A stretch of DNA of 64,000 nt from Bacillus mycoides (GCF_001757995.1 NZ_LXLV01000035.1:186001-250000), one strand, 5' to 3'. Shown: positions 52,192-61,538, counted from the stretch's first letter. The notes: generated by a model not told the origin, from the letters alone. Numbers and translations are program-made.

Positions 52192-52731
52192 TTATAATTG
52201 TTTATATTCTACCATCCAACAATCTTCTAATTTCCCCTCATGTAGTTCATGTTGCTTTAATACCTTCACCTTTTTAAATCCGCATTTTTCATAGCACTTT
52301 ATCGCACGTTCATTATTTACTCTAGGATCCATCGCTATCGCTTCTGCTCCTAAGCTCTCTATAATGTATGTAATTGCTGCTTCAACAAGGGTTGTTCCAA
52401 TCCCTTTTCCCCAATACGCTGGTTCACCGATAAATTGGTCCATCCCCCATACATTTTGCATTTCTTCATATCCATATAACGCTTTCCATTCAGAATCCAC
52501 CGGGTACATTTGTATGTAACCAATAGGTATTTCATCGAACTCTACTAAACATCTTTTTTCAAGACTGTTTGGATTATGTATAAAATGATCAAGTACCTTT
52601 TCTAAAGATTGCGGATTATCTCTTCCTTCGTAATACTGCAGGACTTCTGGATTTGTTAACCATTTTGAAATGATAGGTGCATCGTCTTTTGTTACGTATT
52701 TAACCGATAAAATTTCTTTTTGAAATAGCAT
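52192..52731 (-). CDS. GNAT acetyltransferase, AAC(6')-like
   Basis: A 179-residue protein of the Acetyltransf_8 group to which aminoglycoside 6'-acetyltransferases belong: VKYVTKDDAPIISKWLTNPE, GMDQFIGEPAYWGKGIGTTL (acetyl-CoA loop) and AIAMDPRVNNERAIKCYEKC. It may acetylate an antibiotic or a cell metabolite; resistance cannot be predicted from sequence alone. It has a weak ribosome site (GAGGTACTGC before the ATG) and sits 10 bases after the YfzA-like gene. Confidence 0.8.
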   Translation of the reverse strand: MLFQKEILSVKYVTKDDAPIISKWLTNPEVLQYYEGRDNPQSLEKVLDHFIHNPNSLEKRCLVEFDEIPIGYIQMYPVDSEWKALYGYEEMQNVWGMDQFIGEPAYWGKGIGTTLVEAAITYIIESLGAEAIAMDPRVNNERAIKCYEKCGFKKVKVLKQHELHEGKLEDCWMVEYKQL

Positions 52732-52741
52732 GCAGTACCTC

Positions 52742-53077
52742 TTATAAATTATTTATATTTTTTCTTAAGTTTAAATCTTTAATTGCGCCTATTAACGCAT
52801 TTGGTAGTAATGTTATCGCAAAAAACGCTGTAAATACATTAAATTGCGGGATTTGATATGGCGCGAACCATTCCGTGAAAAATCGAGAGTTTAATATTCT
52901 ATTAAAAAATTCTCCACCAGGTCTAAAGTTTGGTGCCCATGTAGTAACTTCACAAATAATAAATAGTAATTGAACAATTAAAAATGCCCCTAAATAGCGA
53001 AACCATGTCCGTTTCCATATAGGTTGTGCTTTTTTTAATGTATCTTCCACCTGCTTCATCCCCCATTTATTTTTCAT
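52742..53077 (-). CDS. YfzA-like small membrane protein
   Basis: About 111 residues, with two hydrophobic segments (near 25-45 and 80-95) separated by a loop with RILNSRFFTEWFAPYQIPQF. The pattern matches YfzA-like proteins of the B. cereus group, function unknown. Start uncertain: the ATG at 53075-53077 has no good ribosome site, and the next ATG (53060-53062) directly follows GGGGG. It is followed closely by the GNAT gene. Confidence 0.6.
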   Translation of the reverse strand: MKNKWGMKQVEDTLKKAQPIWKRTWFRYLGAFLIVQLLFIICEVTTWAPNFRPGGEFFNRILNSRFFTEWFAPYQIPQFNVFTAFFAITLLPNALIGAIKDLNLRKNINNL

Positions 53078-53277
53078 CACATTGATTATACACTTTATTT
53101 TGTATAATTGTAAAAAAATCCTAATTGAAACACAAACCAATACAATTGCAAACTACTTCGATTTGTATAATTTATACTGTTCATCCTAAAACAAATCCCC
53201 TAAACTATTACTTAACCAACTAAGAGACTTTCCCACATAAAGCGATTAAAAAACTAATACAATTTGGAGATGAGACT

Positions 53278-53781
53278 TTGAAATCAACATTAATTATTCT
53301 TCGAGGAAACTCCGCGAGTGGCAAGACAACAATCGCAAAGGAACTGCAAGAGCATTTCGGTCATGGAACACTTCTAGTCTCACAAGACGTTGTGCGTAGA
53401 GATATGTTAAAAGTGCACGACACAATGGGTAACTTATCTCATGATTTACTATTTGAAATTACGAAGTATGGAAAAGAAAAATGTGAATTTGTTATTTTAG
53501 AAGGTATTTTAAATAGTCGTAGATACGGTGATATGTTAAGAGAATTAATACATTATTTTGAAGGAAACGCTTATACATATTACTTTGACTTATCACTTGA
53601 AGAAACGATTAAACGGCATAATACGAGAGAAAAACGGTATGAATTTGGTGAGAACTCCCTATGGAAATGGTATAATCCACACGATACACTTGAAGTGAAT
53701 AGAGAAACTATTTTTACAGATAACTTCACGCAAAAAGATATATTTGATGCGATTCTTAATGATGTTGTGATACGAAAATAA
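53278..53781 (+). CDS. P-loop small-molecule kinase-like protein
   Basis: A 167-residue protein with Walker A RGNSASGKTTIAKEL (residues ~9-23), an acidic FVILEGIL strand (Walker B-like) and a lid region with ETIKRHNTREKRYEF, the layout of AAA_33/uridine-kinase-like phosphotransferases, including antibiotic kinases such as chloramphenicol phosphotransferase. Substrate unknown. The start is TTG at 53278-53280, 8 bases after GGAG. Confidence 0.8.
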   Translation: MKSTLIILRGNSASGKTTIAKELQEHFGHGTLLVSQDVVRRDMLKVHDTMGNLSHDLLFEITKYGKEKCEFVILEGILNSRRYGDMLRELIHYFEGNAYTYYFDLSLEETIKRHNTREKRYEFGENSLWKWYNPHDTLEVNRETIFTDNFTQKDIFDAILNDVVIRK

Positions 53782-53806
53782 GACCGACAAAATATGTCAG
53801 TCTTAT
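53780..53806. terminator. Bidirectional terminator
   Basis: AAGACCGACA/TGTCAGTCTT hairpin with 5-base loop between the converging kinase-like and CxxC protein genes. Confidence 0.75.
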
Positions 53807-53811
53807 TTTCG

Positions 53812-54486
53812 TTATGTACTTTGTATTTCAGTTTTTATAATTGAACAATCTTTACATAAATAATAATATATATTCATTTCCCCGAATTGGAAATCAACTA
53901 CTGAAATAAGCTCCCTTTCCTTAATATCTTGTGTAATTGCAGCAATATACTTCATCTCTTTAGAACAAGTTGGGCATGCCAAATCCTCTGGAATATCTTC
54001 ATATAACGGTGCCCCTAATAATCTACATACATATTCCAAACCAAACAAATCGAAAGCTTCCCAGTAGCTATCTTCATCAGTAGGTATATCTTCATTATTC
54101 ATATTTATTATCTTTACATTTGTTTTTGGTAATGGAACCGGCAGCTTATCTTCCTCTTCCATTACCCATTCTTCCATATTGCGCTGCTGTATGATTTGAA
54201 CTGTTTTACCCGCGTCACTTAACTGAAAATATTGTGGCTCCCATACCATCGCACAGTTCAAGCATGAAACTAATGGTAAAATATCTAGTTCACCACTTCT
54301 AAGTTCAGTAAGCCTCTCATCTTTCAAATCAAAACAGAGAATTTGATGCATCTTCTCACCGCATAGCTTACATTTTGGAAAATTGCAATCTTGACCGCCA
54401 AAGTAATGATTATATGAATCTTTCCTTTCCATTACTCTATATCCTTTCATTTCATTGCAATGTGCGCCATATAATTCTGTTGTCAT
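53812..54486 (-). CDS. Zinc-ribbon-type hypothetical protein
   Basis: A 224-residue cytosolic protein with three paired-cysteine knuckles: CKLCGEKMHQILC near residue 39, SCLNC near 74, and LACPTCSKEM with YYLCKDC in the last quarter, so it likely binds two zinc ions. The rest is acidic (EEEDKLPVPLPKTN linker). I do not recognise the family; similar Bacillus proteins are called DUF1963-like or hypothetical. Single gene. Confidence 0.65.
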   Translation of the reverse strand: MTTELYGAHCNEMKGYRVMERKDSYNHYFGGQDCNFPKCKLCGEKMHQILCFDLKDERLTELRSGELDILPLVSCLNCAMVWEPQYFQLSDAGKTVQIIQQRNMEEWVMEEEDKLPVPLPKTNVKIINMNNEDIPTDEDSYWEAFDLFGLEYVCRLLGAPLYEDIPEDLACPTCSKEMKYIAAITQDIKERELISVVDFQFGEMNIYYYLCKDCSIIKTEIQST

Positions 54487-54718
54487 ATTCCATCCTCGCT
54501 TTATTTACATCTGATCCACTTTATTATAAGAAAATAAACATTACAAGTCGTTTGAATAAAAATTAAAACTCAGCTCGTTCTTAATATATTTGTATTTTAT
54601 AGACATAATACAAGTTTCATATTTAATTTAAGTTTTGGTGCAGATTTAGCAACACATCCCTTGAAAATCCTATGTCAGATCAACAAAGTTTTCCAATCAA
54701 TTACACTAACTCAAAAAC

Positions 54719-54752
54719 AAAAGCCAGTCTCAATATTAGAGAACTGACTTCT
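54719..54752 (-). terminator. Terminator of the EntB-like gene
   Basis: Imperfect ~11-bp stem (about 54721-54731 with 54740-54750) then TTTTGTTTTTG on the minus strand. The rest of 54487-54718 is A+T-rich and without a gene. Confidence 0.65.
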
Positions 54753-54771
54753 ATTTGGATAACTATAATTA

Positions 54772-56100
54772 TTATAGAACTTTTACTTTAACAGTTTGCC
54801 TTCCCCAATTCATAGCTTTACTTTTTGAACCCATTAAAACATCAATACGATTACCTTTAATAGCACTTCCAGTATCACCAGCGATTGCTTCACCATAATT
54901 TTCTACCCATACTTTTGATCCTAAAGGAATTACTTTCGGATCAACTGCGATAATTCTCATATTCGGATTTTTCGTTGAATCATGCCCCATTGCAGTTAAA
55001 ACGCGTCCACCATATGTACCATTTTCACTTGGATCAGCAGTATACGCTGTCGCTACTACCGTTAATTCACGTTTGGCAGACTGTGTGTTATTTTTAGATA
55101 CTTGTTGTGTCTTTGTTGATTCTTTTGCTTTTGCTATTTCTTGTTCCTTCGCTTTTGCTATTTCCTGTTCCTTCGCTTTTGCTATTTCTTGTTCCTTCGC
55201 TTTTGCTATTTCTTGTTCCTTCGCTTTTGCTATTTCCTGTTCCTTCGCTTTTGCTATTTCTTGTTCCTTCGCTTTTGCTATTTCCTGTTCCTTCGCTTTT
55301 GCTATTTCTTGTTCCTTCGCTTTTGCTATTTCCTGTTCTTTCGCATCTTCTTTCGCTTTTGCTATTTCCTGTTCTTTCGCTTTTGTTACTTCCTGTTCTT
55401 TCGCTTTTGTTACTTCCTGTTCTTTCGCATCTTCTTTCGCTTTTGCTATTTCTTGTTCTTTTTCTTCTTCTTTCGCTTTTGATGCTTCCTTAGCTTTTGC
55501 TACTTCCTGCGTTTTCGTTTCTTCCTTTACTTTTGCTACTTCCTGCGTTTTCGTTTCTTCCTTTACTTTTGCTACTTTCTGCGTTTTTGCTTCTTCCTTT
55601 GCATTTACCGCTTTTTGTACTTTCGCTACTTGCTTCGTTTTCTCTTCAACTTTCTTTTCAATTGGTGCTGTACTTGATAGGAAAGAAACGTTTGCATAAG
55701 CTGTTTTTCCTTTATACTCAAATTGTAGCCATCCATCTTTTACTTGATGCGTTGATTCAATTACATCATCTTTTTTCAGTCTGCCAAGAATTTCTGATTC
55801 TGTGCTCGCTTCAGAACGTACATTTAATAGGTTTGCTGTTACATGATAAACATCTTTTGTAAATTCCGAACTTACAAACAATTCTTTACCATTTAAATCA
55901 ATTTTTGACCATCCTTCTTCAGTATTTATAACTTTTAACTTTTGTCCTTCTTTTACTTTTTCGATAACTTTTGATTCCGTTGTTGGCTTTTCACGTACGT
56001 TGAGTACATCTGCTGTTACGATAGTTTCTGCGATAGCAGATGTTGTAAAAGCCCCCAATCCAAAAACTGTTGCTGTTGCTGCGCCAATTAATTTTTTCAT
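54772..56100 (-). CDS. entB: SH3b-3D cell-wall protein, EntB-like enterotoxin/cell-wall hydrolase
   Basis: A 442-residue exported protein. A signal peptide (MKKLIGAATATVFGLGAF, cut near SAIA) is followed by two bacterial SH3 domains (~30-150; VTADVLNVREKPT and VTANLLNVRSEAS), a long Lys/Glu/Ala-rich repeat rod (~165-345) and a C-terminal 3D domain with TAYTADPSENGTYGG, IAVDPKVIPLGSKV and a closing GNRIDVLMGS. The 3D domain resembles MltA-type lytic enzymes. It matches the B. cereus EntA/B/C group; start chosen by GGAGG 6 bases before the ATG at 56100. Confidence 0.85.
   Translation of the reverse strand: MKKLIGAATATVFGLGAFTTSAIAETIVTADVLNVREKPTTESKVIEKVKEGQKLKVINTEEGWSKIDLNGKELFVSSEFTKDVYHVTANLLNVRSEASTESEILGRLKKDDVIESTHQVKDGWLQFEYKGKTAYANVSFLSSTAPIEKKVEEKTKQVAKVQKAVNAKEEAKTQKVAKVKEETKTQEVAKVKEETKTQEVAKAKEASKAKEEEKEQEIAKAKEDAKEQEVTKAKEQEVTKAKEQEIAKAKEDAKEQEIAKAKEQEIAKAKEQEIAKAKEQEIAKAKEQEIAKAKEQEIAKAKEQEIAKAKEQEIAKAKEQEIAKAKESTKTQQVSKNNTQSAKRELTVVATAYTADPSENGTYGGRVLTAMGHDSTKNPNMRIIAVDPKVIPLGSKVWVENYGEAIAGDTGSAIKGNRIDVLMGSKSKAMNWGRQTVKVKVL
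55126..55470 (-). repeat. 24-bp minisatellite inside the EntB-like gene
   Basis: About nine nearly perfect 24-bp units (55126-55350) encode EQEIAKAK; they differ mainly at one T/C position (TTCTTG or TTCCTG). Degenerate units continue to about 55470 (EDAKEQEI, KAKEQEVT). The protein rod length should vary by slippage or recombination. Confidence 0.9.
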
Positions 56101-56316
56101 AATAGCCTCCATTGCGTTTTTTGGGGTTTTATCAAATGCTTCCATAAAATTAGGTGATTTCACGGAATATCAAAACATTTGCAAAGATACATTGATATCG
56201 CTTAATATACCGTTATTAAAACCCTTTACTCCAATAGTATCAAATTCTCATTTTTAATTCTATACATTATAAATCTACTTATCTTATATAAACGTTTCCT
56301 ATCCTTCTTCTTTTTA

Positions 56317-56808
56317 CTAAATGGTTGTCGCAATCCCTGCCAGAAATAAACTTACGATTGCTAAAAATTGAGTACCGACTATAGCCCCTCTTAAATGAAA
56401 CTTGTAATCTTTATATCCCTTCATCCCATCCGTACAAGGAATAACAACAAATCTCGGGGTAATCCAGCAAAAAATAAGCCAATCGATTATTAATAAATCT
56501 ACTAAATTGAAAATCATTAAAATACCAAAAGTATGTAAATAGGCCTCAATATACAATAATGTTTCATGTTGATATAGTATATAGGTTGAAATGAAAGGAG
56601 TACCGAAGAGAATCACATTGTATGCAATATTAAAGTACATCGTTTGCTTTTTTTCATGAATTGATTTCGGAAAAACTGCCTTTTGAATATCTTTCGGATA
56701 ATCATTTAACGAAAGACGAGGATTATAATATAAAGACCCCAAAATCATTACGGAAAGTACAATAGACATGATGACACCAACGTACATCATTTGCTCTAAT
56801 TGACTCAT
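56317..56808 (-). CDS. Hypothetical membrane protein
   Basis: About 163 residues with four to five hydrophobic helices (near 5-25, 60-80, 85-105, 110-130, 145-163) and no recognised domain. The start is uncertain: three in-frame ATGs cluster after GGGGGA; I use the last (56806-56808), with GAGG 4 bases before it. It lies alone between the EntB-like and glyoxalase-type genes. Confidence 0.6.
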   Translation of the reverse strand: MSQLEQMMYVGVIMSIVLSVMILGSLYYNPRLSLNDYPKDIQKAVFPKSIHEKKQTMYFNIAYNVILFGTPFISTYILYQHETLLYIEAYLHTFGILMIFNLVDLLIIDWLIFCWITPRFVVIPCTDGMKGYKDYKFHLRGAIVGTQFLAIVSLFLAGIATTI

Positions 56809-56990
56809 AAGCCTCATTCCCCCTTTTCTGTAATTCCTATGTAAGTCATTCACTTAATTACATAATTGTATGTACGTAAACAAGCAAAAATTAACAATCA
56901 CCTTTTTTAACCAAATCAAATTTCTTGCAATGTACATGCAACTTTTATACAGTGGAAGCCTAATTAGTACAGATAGAATTGGTGAAACCT

Positions 56991-57371
56991 ATGAAAATCG
57001 AACATATAGCAATTTGGGTATATAACTTAGAATTAATGCGTACTTTTTATACGAAGTATTTCAATGGTAAAGCAAACTCTTTATATTGTAATAAAGCGAA
57101 ACACTTTGAATCTTATTTTATTACGTTCGAATCTGGAGCGCGCTTAGAAATTATGCGTAAGAAAGGCATAGATAACGAGCCTAACCTAAATATAACTGGC
57201 TATGCACATATGGCTTTTTCTGTTGGTAGTGAAGAACGTGTAAATGAACTAACAAAAACGTTAAAAGAAGCTGGTTATTCTTTATTAAATGGACCACGTT
57301 TCACTGGAGATGGCTATTACGAAAGTGTAGTAGGTGATCCTGAAGGTAATCAAATAGAGATTACTATTTAA
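56991..57371 (+). CDS. VOC-family (glyoxalase/bleomycin-resistance fold) protein
   Basis: A 126-residue metalloenzyme-fold protein: [20 protein letters not shown] with the first metal His, [11 protein letters not shown] with the second, and [11 protein letters not shown] with the final Glu. Members include lactoylglutathione lyases, dioxygenases and antibiotic-binding proteins. The ATG at 56991 suits the GGTG ribosome site better than the in-frame GTG at 56979. It is 52 bases upstream of a GNAT gene, probably the same transcript. Confidence 0.85.
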   Translation: MKIEHIAIWVYNLELMRTFYTKYFNGKANSLYCNKAKHFESYFITFESGARLEIMRKKGIDNEPNLNITGYAHMAFSVGSEERVNELTKTLKEAGYSLLNGPRFTGDGYYESVVGDPEGNQIEITI

Positions 57372-57423
57372 CTGTCGATTATCTTTTCTGAAGAACAATT
57401 AAAAATTCGTTTGGAGGAATCCG

Positions 57424-57909
57424 ATGCATAAACTACATTTCAAAAAATTTGAAGCAACAGATTTTAATCCATACTTCCAGCTCGTATCAAATGAAAGAGT
57501 GATGGCACAAATTACAGAGCGTGCTATTCCGTTAGAAGAAGCGCAAAACGACTATGAAAAATTGTTAAGGCGCAATGAAAAACATAAACTGTTTGGGTCG
57601 TATAAAGTTTATGACAGTGCAACAAATGAATTTATCGGCCTTGGACATGTAACAGTAAATGAGGATGGTATAAAAGAAGCTGAACTTGGTTATATGCTAT
57701 TGCCGGAGCACTGGGGAAAAAGCTATGGTAGTTATATTGCAAGAGAATTAATTGAAATAGCGAAGCAGACAGATGTAAACGTACTAAAGGCAATTATCGA
57801 TCCAAACAATATCCCCTCTCGAAAAATTTTAATAAACGTCGGTTTTACATCTGAAAAAGTTTGTGAGATTGATGGATTGCCTGGGGAGATTTTGAGTAAA
57901 TATATTTAA
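57424..57909 (+). CDS. GNAT family N-acetyltransferase
   Basis: A 161-residue RimJ/RimL-like acetyltransferase: LHFKKFEATDFNPYFQLVSN opening, the acetyl-CoA loop ELGYMLLPEHWGKSYGSYIA, and LKAIIDPNNIPSRKILINVG. Substrate unknown. An ideal GGAGG lies 7 bases before the ATG, and a terminator hairpin follows the stop. Confidence 0.85.
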   Translation: MHKLHFKKFEATDFNPYFQLVSNERVMAQITERAIPLEEAQNDYEKLLRRNEKHKLFGSYKVYDSATNEFIGLGHVTVNEDGIKEAELGYMLLPEHWGKSYGSYIARELIEIAKQTDVNVLKAIIDPNNIPSRKILINVGFTSEKVCEIDGLPGEILSKYI

Positions 57910-57916
57910 CTATATA

Positions 57917-57960
57917 AAAAAGCAATACTACATTTGAACTAACAGTAGCATTGCTTTTAT
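57917..57960 (+). terminator. Terminator after the GNAT gene
   Basis: AAAAGCAATACTA with TAGCATTGCTTTT arms (one bulge) followed by T-rich sequence (TATCTTTTTTT). Confidence 0.8.
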
Positions 57961-58010
57961 CTTTTTTTTATTATAAAAGTCCCATTTTCACCTTAATACG
58001 ATCTAAATCA

Positions 58011-58556
58011 TTATTTCTTTATCTCGTCTACTACAGTTTGAACTAGAGAGACAAGAGCTTGCCTTATATCCTCATCTATAACTTTTGCATCATCACTAAA
58101 TTTAGTGCGTACAGACGGGATTAATAACGAGCCATTTTGAACGACAATTGTATCTAGCATACCTAACGTAAGTAATAAAGATTCATGGGCTTTATCCCCT
58201 CCCGCAATTGACGGTGAAGCTGTTATGATAGCCACTGGTTTTTTATATAGTTCCGCTGATGAAACAAGCCATTCTAACGCATTTTTTAAAACTCCTGGAA
58301 TACCTTTTGCATACTCTGGCGTACAAATAATAAGTGCATGTGCTTCGCTTAATGTCTTTCGAAACTCTTCAACAACAGCCGGCGCTCCCACTCGATCTAC
58401 ATCCGGATTAAAATGAGGAAGTTCCTCTATTCCATTATAAATAGTGTAATCTATACCTTCTGGAATAAATGCTGCTAAAGTTTTTAATACATTTGTATTA
58501 GATGACCCTTCCCTAATACTGCCTGAAATCGCTATAACCTTTTTGTGTTTGCTCAT
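58011..58556 (-). CDS. NADPH-dependent FMN reductase
   Basis: A 181-residue flavodoxin-fold oxidoreductase: VIAISGSIREGSSNTNVLK binds the FMN phosphate, then IYNGIEELPHFNPD, the conserved TPEYAKGIPGVLKNALEW and PVAIITASPSIAGG. Relatives reduce quinones, azo dyes or chromate, or supply FMNH2. GGGGGGCGATC precedes the ATG. Single gene. Confidence 0.88.
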   Translation of the reverse strand: MSKHKKVIAISGSIREGSSNTNVLKTLAAFIPEGIDYTIYNGIEELPHFNPDVDRVGAPAVVEEFRKTLSEAHALIICTPEYAKGIPGVLKNALEWLVSSAELYKKPVAIITASPSIAGGDKAHESLLLTLGMLDTIVVQNGSLLIPSVRTKFSDDAKVIDEDIRQALVSLVQTVVDEIKK

Positions 58557-58691
58557 ATGATCGCCCCCCTACGAACATCATACTTATACAGCCATAGAAA
58601 AATCAAAAATATTGAACTATTTAACTAGCTGTACATTCACTACTTCTGTTTACATAATAATATTATGATTAATTTTTAACTTTTTTATAAA

Positions 58692-59042
58692 TAGGTACGG
58701 AAACTCCACATTTGTTATCCTATTTGAGAACGGACAAATCATGTTTGTAAATGATTTTCACGACTATTATGAATGTTGGCCAGCTGGGGTTCAATGTGAG
58801 GATTTGTTTGTAGTTGCTGCACCTTGTAATGAAATTGCTACTTGGGCGGTATATTTCAAGTATTTTTATCAGGATGAATCAAATAAACATACTTACTTTA
58901 CATGGCGGTGCACCTATTATCAAAGGTGAAAAATGGGTTATGACGCAATAGATGGGAAGAAGAGCATTGTTGTAACAAGTAAATTTACTGACTTTATCAT
59001 TTTAACCGAGAAGCCCTCCTCCTCTAGACCAAGTGAAGGTTA
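58692..59042 (+). pseudogene. Decayed coding region ending in a prolyl-4-hydroxylase-like piece
   Basis: One plus frame reads YGNSTFVILFENGQIMFVND, FHDYYECWPAGVQ to about 58929; the ATG at 58741 has no ribosome site. Near 58903-58951 a different frame reads LHGGAPIIKGEKWVMTQ then TAG, the usual end of 2-oxoglutarate/Fe(II) prolyl 4-hydroxylases (normally followed by Trp). A third piece follows (IDGKKSIVVTSKFTDFIILT). The area looks like fused remnants after frameshifts and a stop. Confidence 0.5.
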
Positions 59043-59098
59043 GGATAGTTCAATTCCAATCTACAATTGAAGTTTTTTTGTGAAATTCATTGAAAATA

Positions 59099-59137
59099 TA
59101 CAAACAGCCAACATTTCATGGAATGTTGGCTGTTTCT
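59099..59137. terminator. Strong hairpin terminator
   Basis: Fifteen-bp arms AAACAGCCAACATTT and (G)AATGTTGGCTGTTT with a 4-base loop, about 60 bases beyond the permease stop on the minus strand and after the decayed region on the plus strand. Confidence 0.75.
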
Positions 59138-59198
59138 GCTTACCATTATATATAAACTTGATAGCTGCGTTATTTATAACAGCCAAGCAACCTCCCTA

Positions 59199-60635
59199 CT
59201 ATACAATAGAAAACATCATATACACTCCAACAACGAAGAAAACGGCTAATGTCTTAATTATCGTAATACCAAAAATCTCTTTATAAGCTTCCCGGTGCGT
59301 TAATCCTGTAACCGCAAGTAAGGTTATAACTGCTCCGTTATGAGGTAAAGTATCCATACCTCCTGCCGCCATTGCAATTACACGATGCAGCACATCTAAC
59401 GGAATATCAAAGTTCGCTGCCGCTTCAATATATTTTTCTGCCATTAAACCTAATGTAATACTCATTCCACCCGAACCTGATCCCGTCAGACCGCACAAAA
59501 TATTCGTCATGACCGCTCCGCTAATTAAAGGGTTTGAAAATGTCCCTGTCAAAGAATTTTGAATCATGACAAATCCGGGTAAAGCTGCTATAACAGCACC
59601 AAATCCATACTCGGCTGCAGTGTTCATGGCAGCTAAGATTGAACCACTTACACCCACGCTTGTAATAGATTGAAAATGCTCTTTTACCGCTTGGAAGTTT
59701 AATAATATAGCAGACAATATTCCGATAAGAAGTGCCATTTCCACTGACCAAATCCCCACGACTTGTCCCATATCAATTGTTCCGTACTCCTTCAAACCTA
59801 TGGATGCAAAATTAAATCCCTTTGTATACCAAACCGGGATGAATTCTGTAAAGACTTTATTCATCACTCCAACCAGTACAAGTGGGAGAAAAGCTACCCA
59901 GTAACTAGCTGGAATTACATCGCTGGAAGCAATCGGATTTTGCACCAATTGTGCGCTAGTTGTGGCAGCCATCTCAGAAGTAGCACCGTCTTTTCCGAAG
60001 TACCCTTCGCCCTTAGCAGCAGCCTTCTTCCTACACCTTTCCAAATACAGCATGCCACATATAAAGATAAACAGTGCTCCGATAATCCCTAATGTAGGAG
60101 CTGCATAAATATCTGTTTTAAAGAACGTAGTTGGAATAACATTTTGGATTTGAGGTGATCCAGGAAGTGAATCCATCGAAAACGTGAATGCACTGAATGC
60201 GATTGTCGCTGGAATGAGACGTTTCGGAATATCCGCCTCACGAAATAATTGCGCCGCAAATGGATATATCGCAAATACTGCGACAAATAAACTGACACCA
60301 CTGTATGTAAGAATCGCTCCCATTAACACGATGGAAAGAATAGCTCTTTTCACACCTATAAAACGTATGATAATTTTCGCGATTTTTTCTGCTATTCCAG
60401 TGATTTCTACCACTTTACCGAATATCGCTCCAAGCAAAAATACAGGAAAATATAATTTTATGAATCCGACCATCTTCGCCATAAAAACATTAGAAAAGAA
60501 TGGTAAAACATTCGCCGGTTCCGTTAAAAACACAGCTAACAAAGCACATAACGGAGCGAATAAAATGACTGAGAATCCTCGGTAAGCTACAAATATAAGC
60601 AAGCCAAGCGATAGCAATACAATCAATAAATCCAT
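59199..60635 (-). CDS. GntP-family permease, probable short-chain (hydroxy)acid carrier
   Basis: A 478-residue membrane protein with about 12-14 helices. The repeated FSMDSLPGSPQIQN, GGSGSGGMSITLGLMAE-like and GGMDTLPHNGAVITLL motifs are those of GntP-type carriers related to hydroxybutyrate or gluconate permeases. Being last in an operon with an acyl-CoA ligase and an enoyl-CoA hydratase, it likely imports the acid that the ligase activates. I use the ATG at 60633-60635, downstream of GAGGGGGA. Confidence 0.85.
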   Translation of the reverse strand: MDLLIVLLSLGLLIFVAYRGFSVILFAPLCALLAVFLTEPANVLPFFSNVFMAKMVGFIKLYFPVFLLGAIFGKVVEITGIAEKIAKIIIRFIGVKRAILSIVLMGAILTYSGVSLFVAVFAIYPFAAQLFREADIPKRLIPATIAFSAFTFSMDSLPGSPQIQNVIPTTFFKTDIYAAPTLGIIGALFIFICGMLYLERCRKKAAAKGEGYFGKDGATSEMAATTSAQLVQNPIASSDVIPASYWVAFLPLVLVGVMNKVFTEFIPVWYTKGFNFASIGLKEYGTIDMGQVVGIWSVEMALLIGILSAILLNFQAVKEHFQSITSVGVSGSILAAMNTAAEYGFGAVIAALPGFVMIQNSLTGTFSNPLISGAVMTNILCGLTGSGSGGMSITLGLMAEKYIEAAANFDIPLDVLHRVIAMAAGGMDTLPHNGAVITLLAVTGLTHREAYKEIFGITIIKTLAVFFVVGVYMMFSIV

Positions 60636-60714
60636 AACCGTAATCCCCCTCAATAAAATGGATTCTCTTAAATTTACTTTACACCCTTTTATATTTTTAT
60701 TTATTGTTGCAACG

Positions 60715-60731
60715 CCTGCCAGAGGCAGGCA
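60715..60731 (-). other. Small intergenic hairpin
   Basis: GCCTGCC-AGA-GGCAGGC, a perfect 7-bp stem between hydratase and permease genes with no U-run; may stabilise or process the operon mRNA. Confidence 0.5.
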
Positions 60732-60746
60732 TTACTTCTTGTTATT

Positions 60747-61538
60747 TTATTTATGATGAAAAAGCGGTACCCTCTTTTCTATAAAAGCCTCCACTCCCTC
60801 TCTTACATCACTCGTTTGAAATACATGGCCGAAATTCTCAGCTTCTATTTTTAGCCCGTCCTCAAGAGAAGAAGATAATCCCTTATTGATAGATTGCTTC
60901 ATCAAAGATAAAGCAGGAAGGGAAAATCGAGCCATCTTCGCGGCTAGTTCCTTCGCCTTATTCAGTGCTTCGCCACGCGGAACAACATGATTCACCAAAC
61001 CAACTCGCCAAGCTACTTCGGCAGTGAACGGTTCACCAGTGAACATCATTTCTTTCGCACTTGCAGTTCCTATTAATCGAGGCAAACGTTGCGTGCCTCC
61101 CGCACCTGGAAACAATCCTAACTTCACCTCCGGAAGTCCGATTTGGGCATGTTCTTCTATAATCCGTAAATCGCATGATAAGGCTAATTCACAACCGCCC
61201 CCAAGCGCTAATCCGTTAATAGCAGCGATTACAGGCTTCGGCAATCTTTCTATTTTATTTAATGGGTTCTGAAGCCACAATGATTTTCCCTCTGCATATT
61301 CACTCCCTTTCCCAATCCATTCCGGAAACGACTTGATGTCCCCTCCTGCAACGAAAGCCTTTTCTCCAGCACCAGTTAAAAGTACAGCAATTACTTCATC
61401 ATCCCGTTCGATTTCGTCGACCGCCGCCTTCAGTTGCTCAATCACAGCACAGCTCAGTACATTCACAGGAGGATTATCAATGATAATCGTCGCGATTCCT
61501 TTTTCTTTGGACCATGTAACAACCCGCTTATTTTCCAA
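60747..61538 (-). CDS. Enoyl-CoA hydratase/isomerase
   Basis: A 263-residue crotonase-fold enzyme adding water to (or isomerising) enoyl-CoA thioesters. Seen: the oxyanion-hole strand FVAGGDIKSF, INGLALGGGCELALSCDLRI with the first catalytic Glu, and IGLPEVKLGLFPGAGGTQRL with the second. The start is TTG at 61536-61538, 5 bases after GAAGGGA. It lies 65 bases after the ligase gene within the sigma-54-dependent operon. Confidence 0.92.
   Translation of the reverse strand: MENKRVVTWSKEKGIATIIIDNPPVNVLSCAVIEQLKAAVDEIERDDEVIAVLLTGAGEKAFVAGGDIKSFPEWIGKGSEYAEGKSLWLQNPLNKIERLPKPVIAAINGLALGGGCELALSCDLRIIEEHAQIGLPEVKLGLFPGAGGTQRLPRLIGTASAKEMMFTGEPFTAEVAWRVGLVNHVVPRGEALNKAKELAAKMARFSLPALSLMKQSINKGLSSSLEDGLKIEAENFGHVFQTSDVREGVEAFIEKRVPLFHHK

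Noticed and set aside
55126-55350. CRISPR array
   Set aside because: Tandem 24-bp coding repeats without spacers.
55073-55862. Long plus-strand frames across the EntB-like repeats
   Set aside because: Antisense translation of the 24-bp repeat (Phe/Cys/Leu-rich low complexity); the signal peptide, SH3 and 3D domains are on the minus strand.
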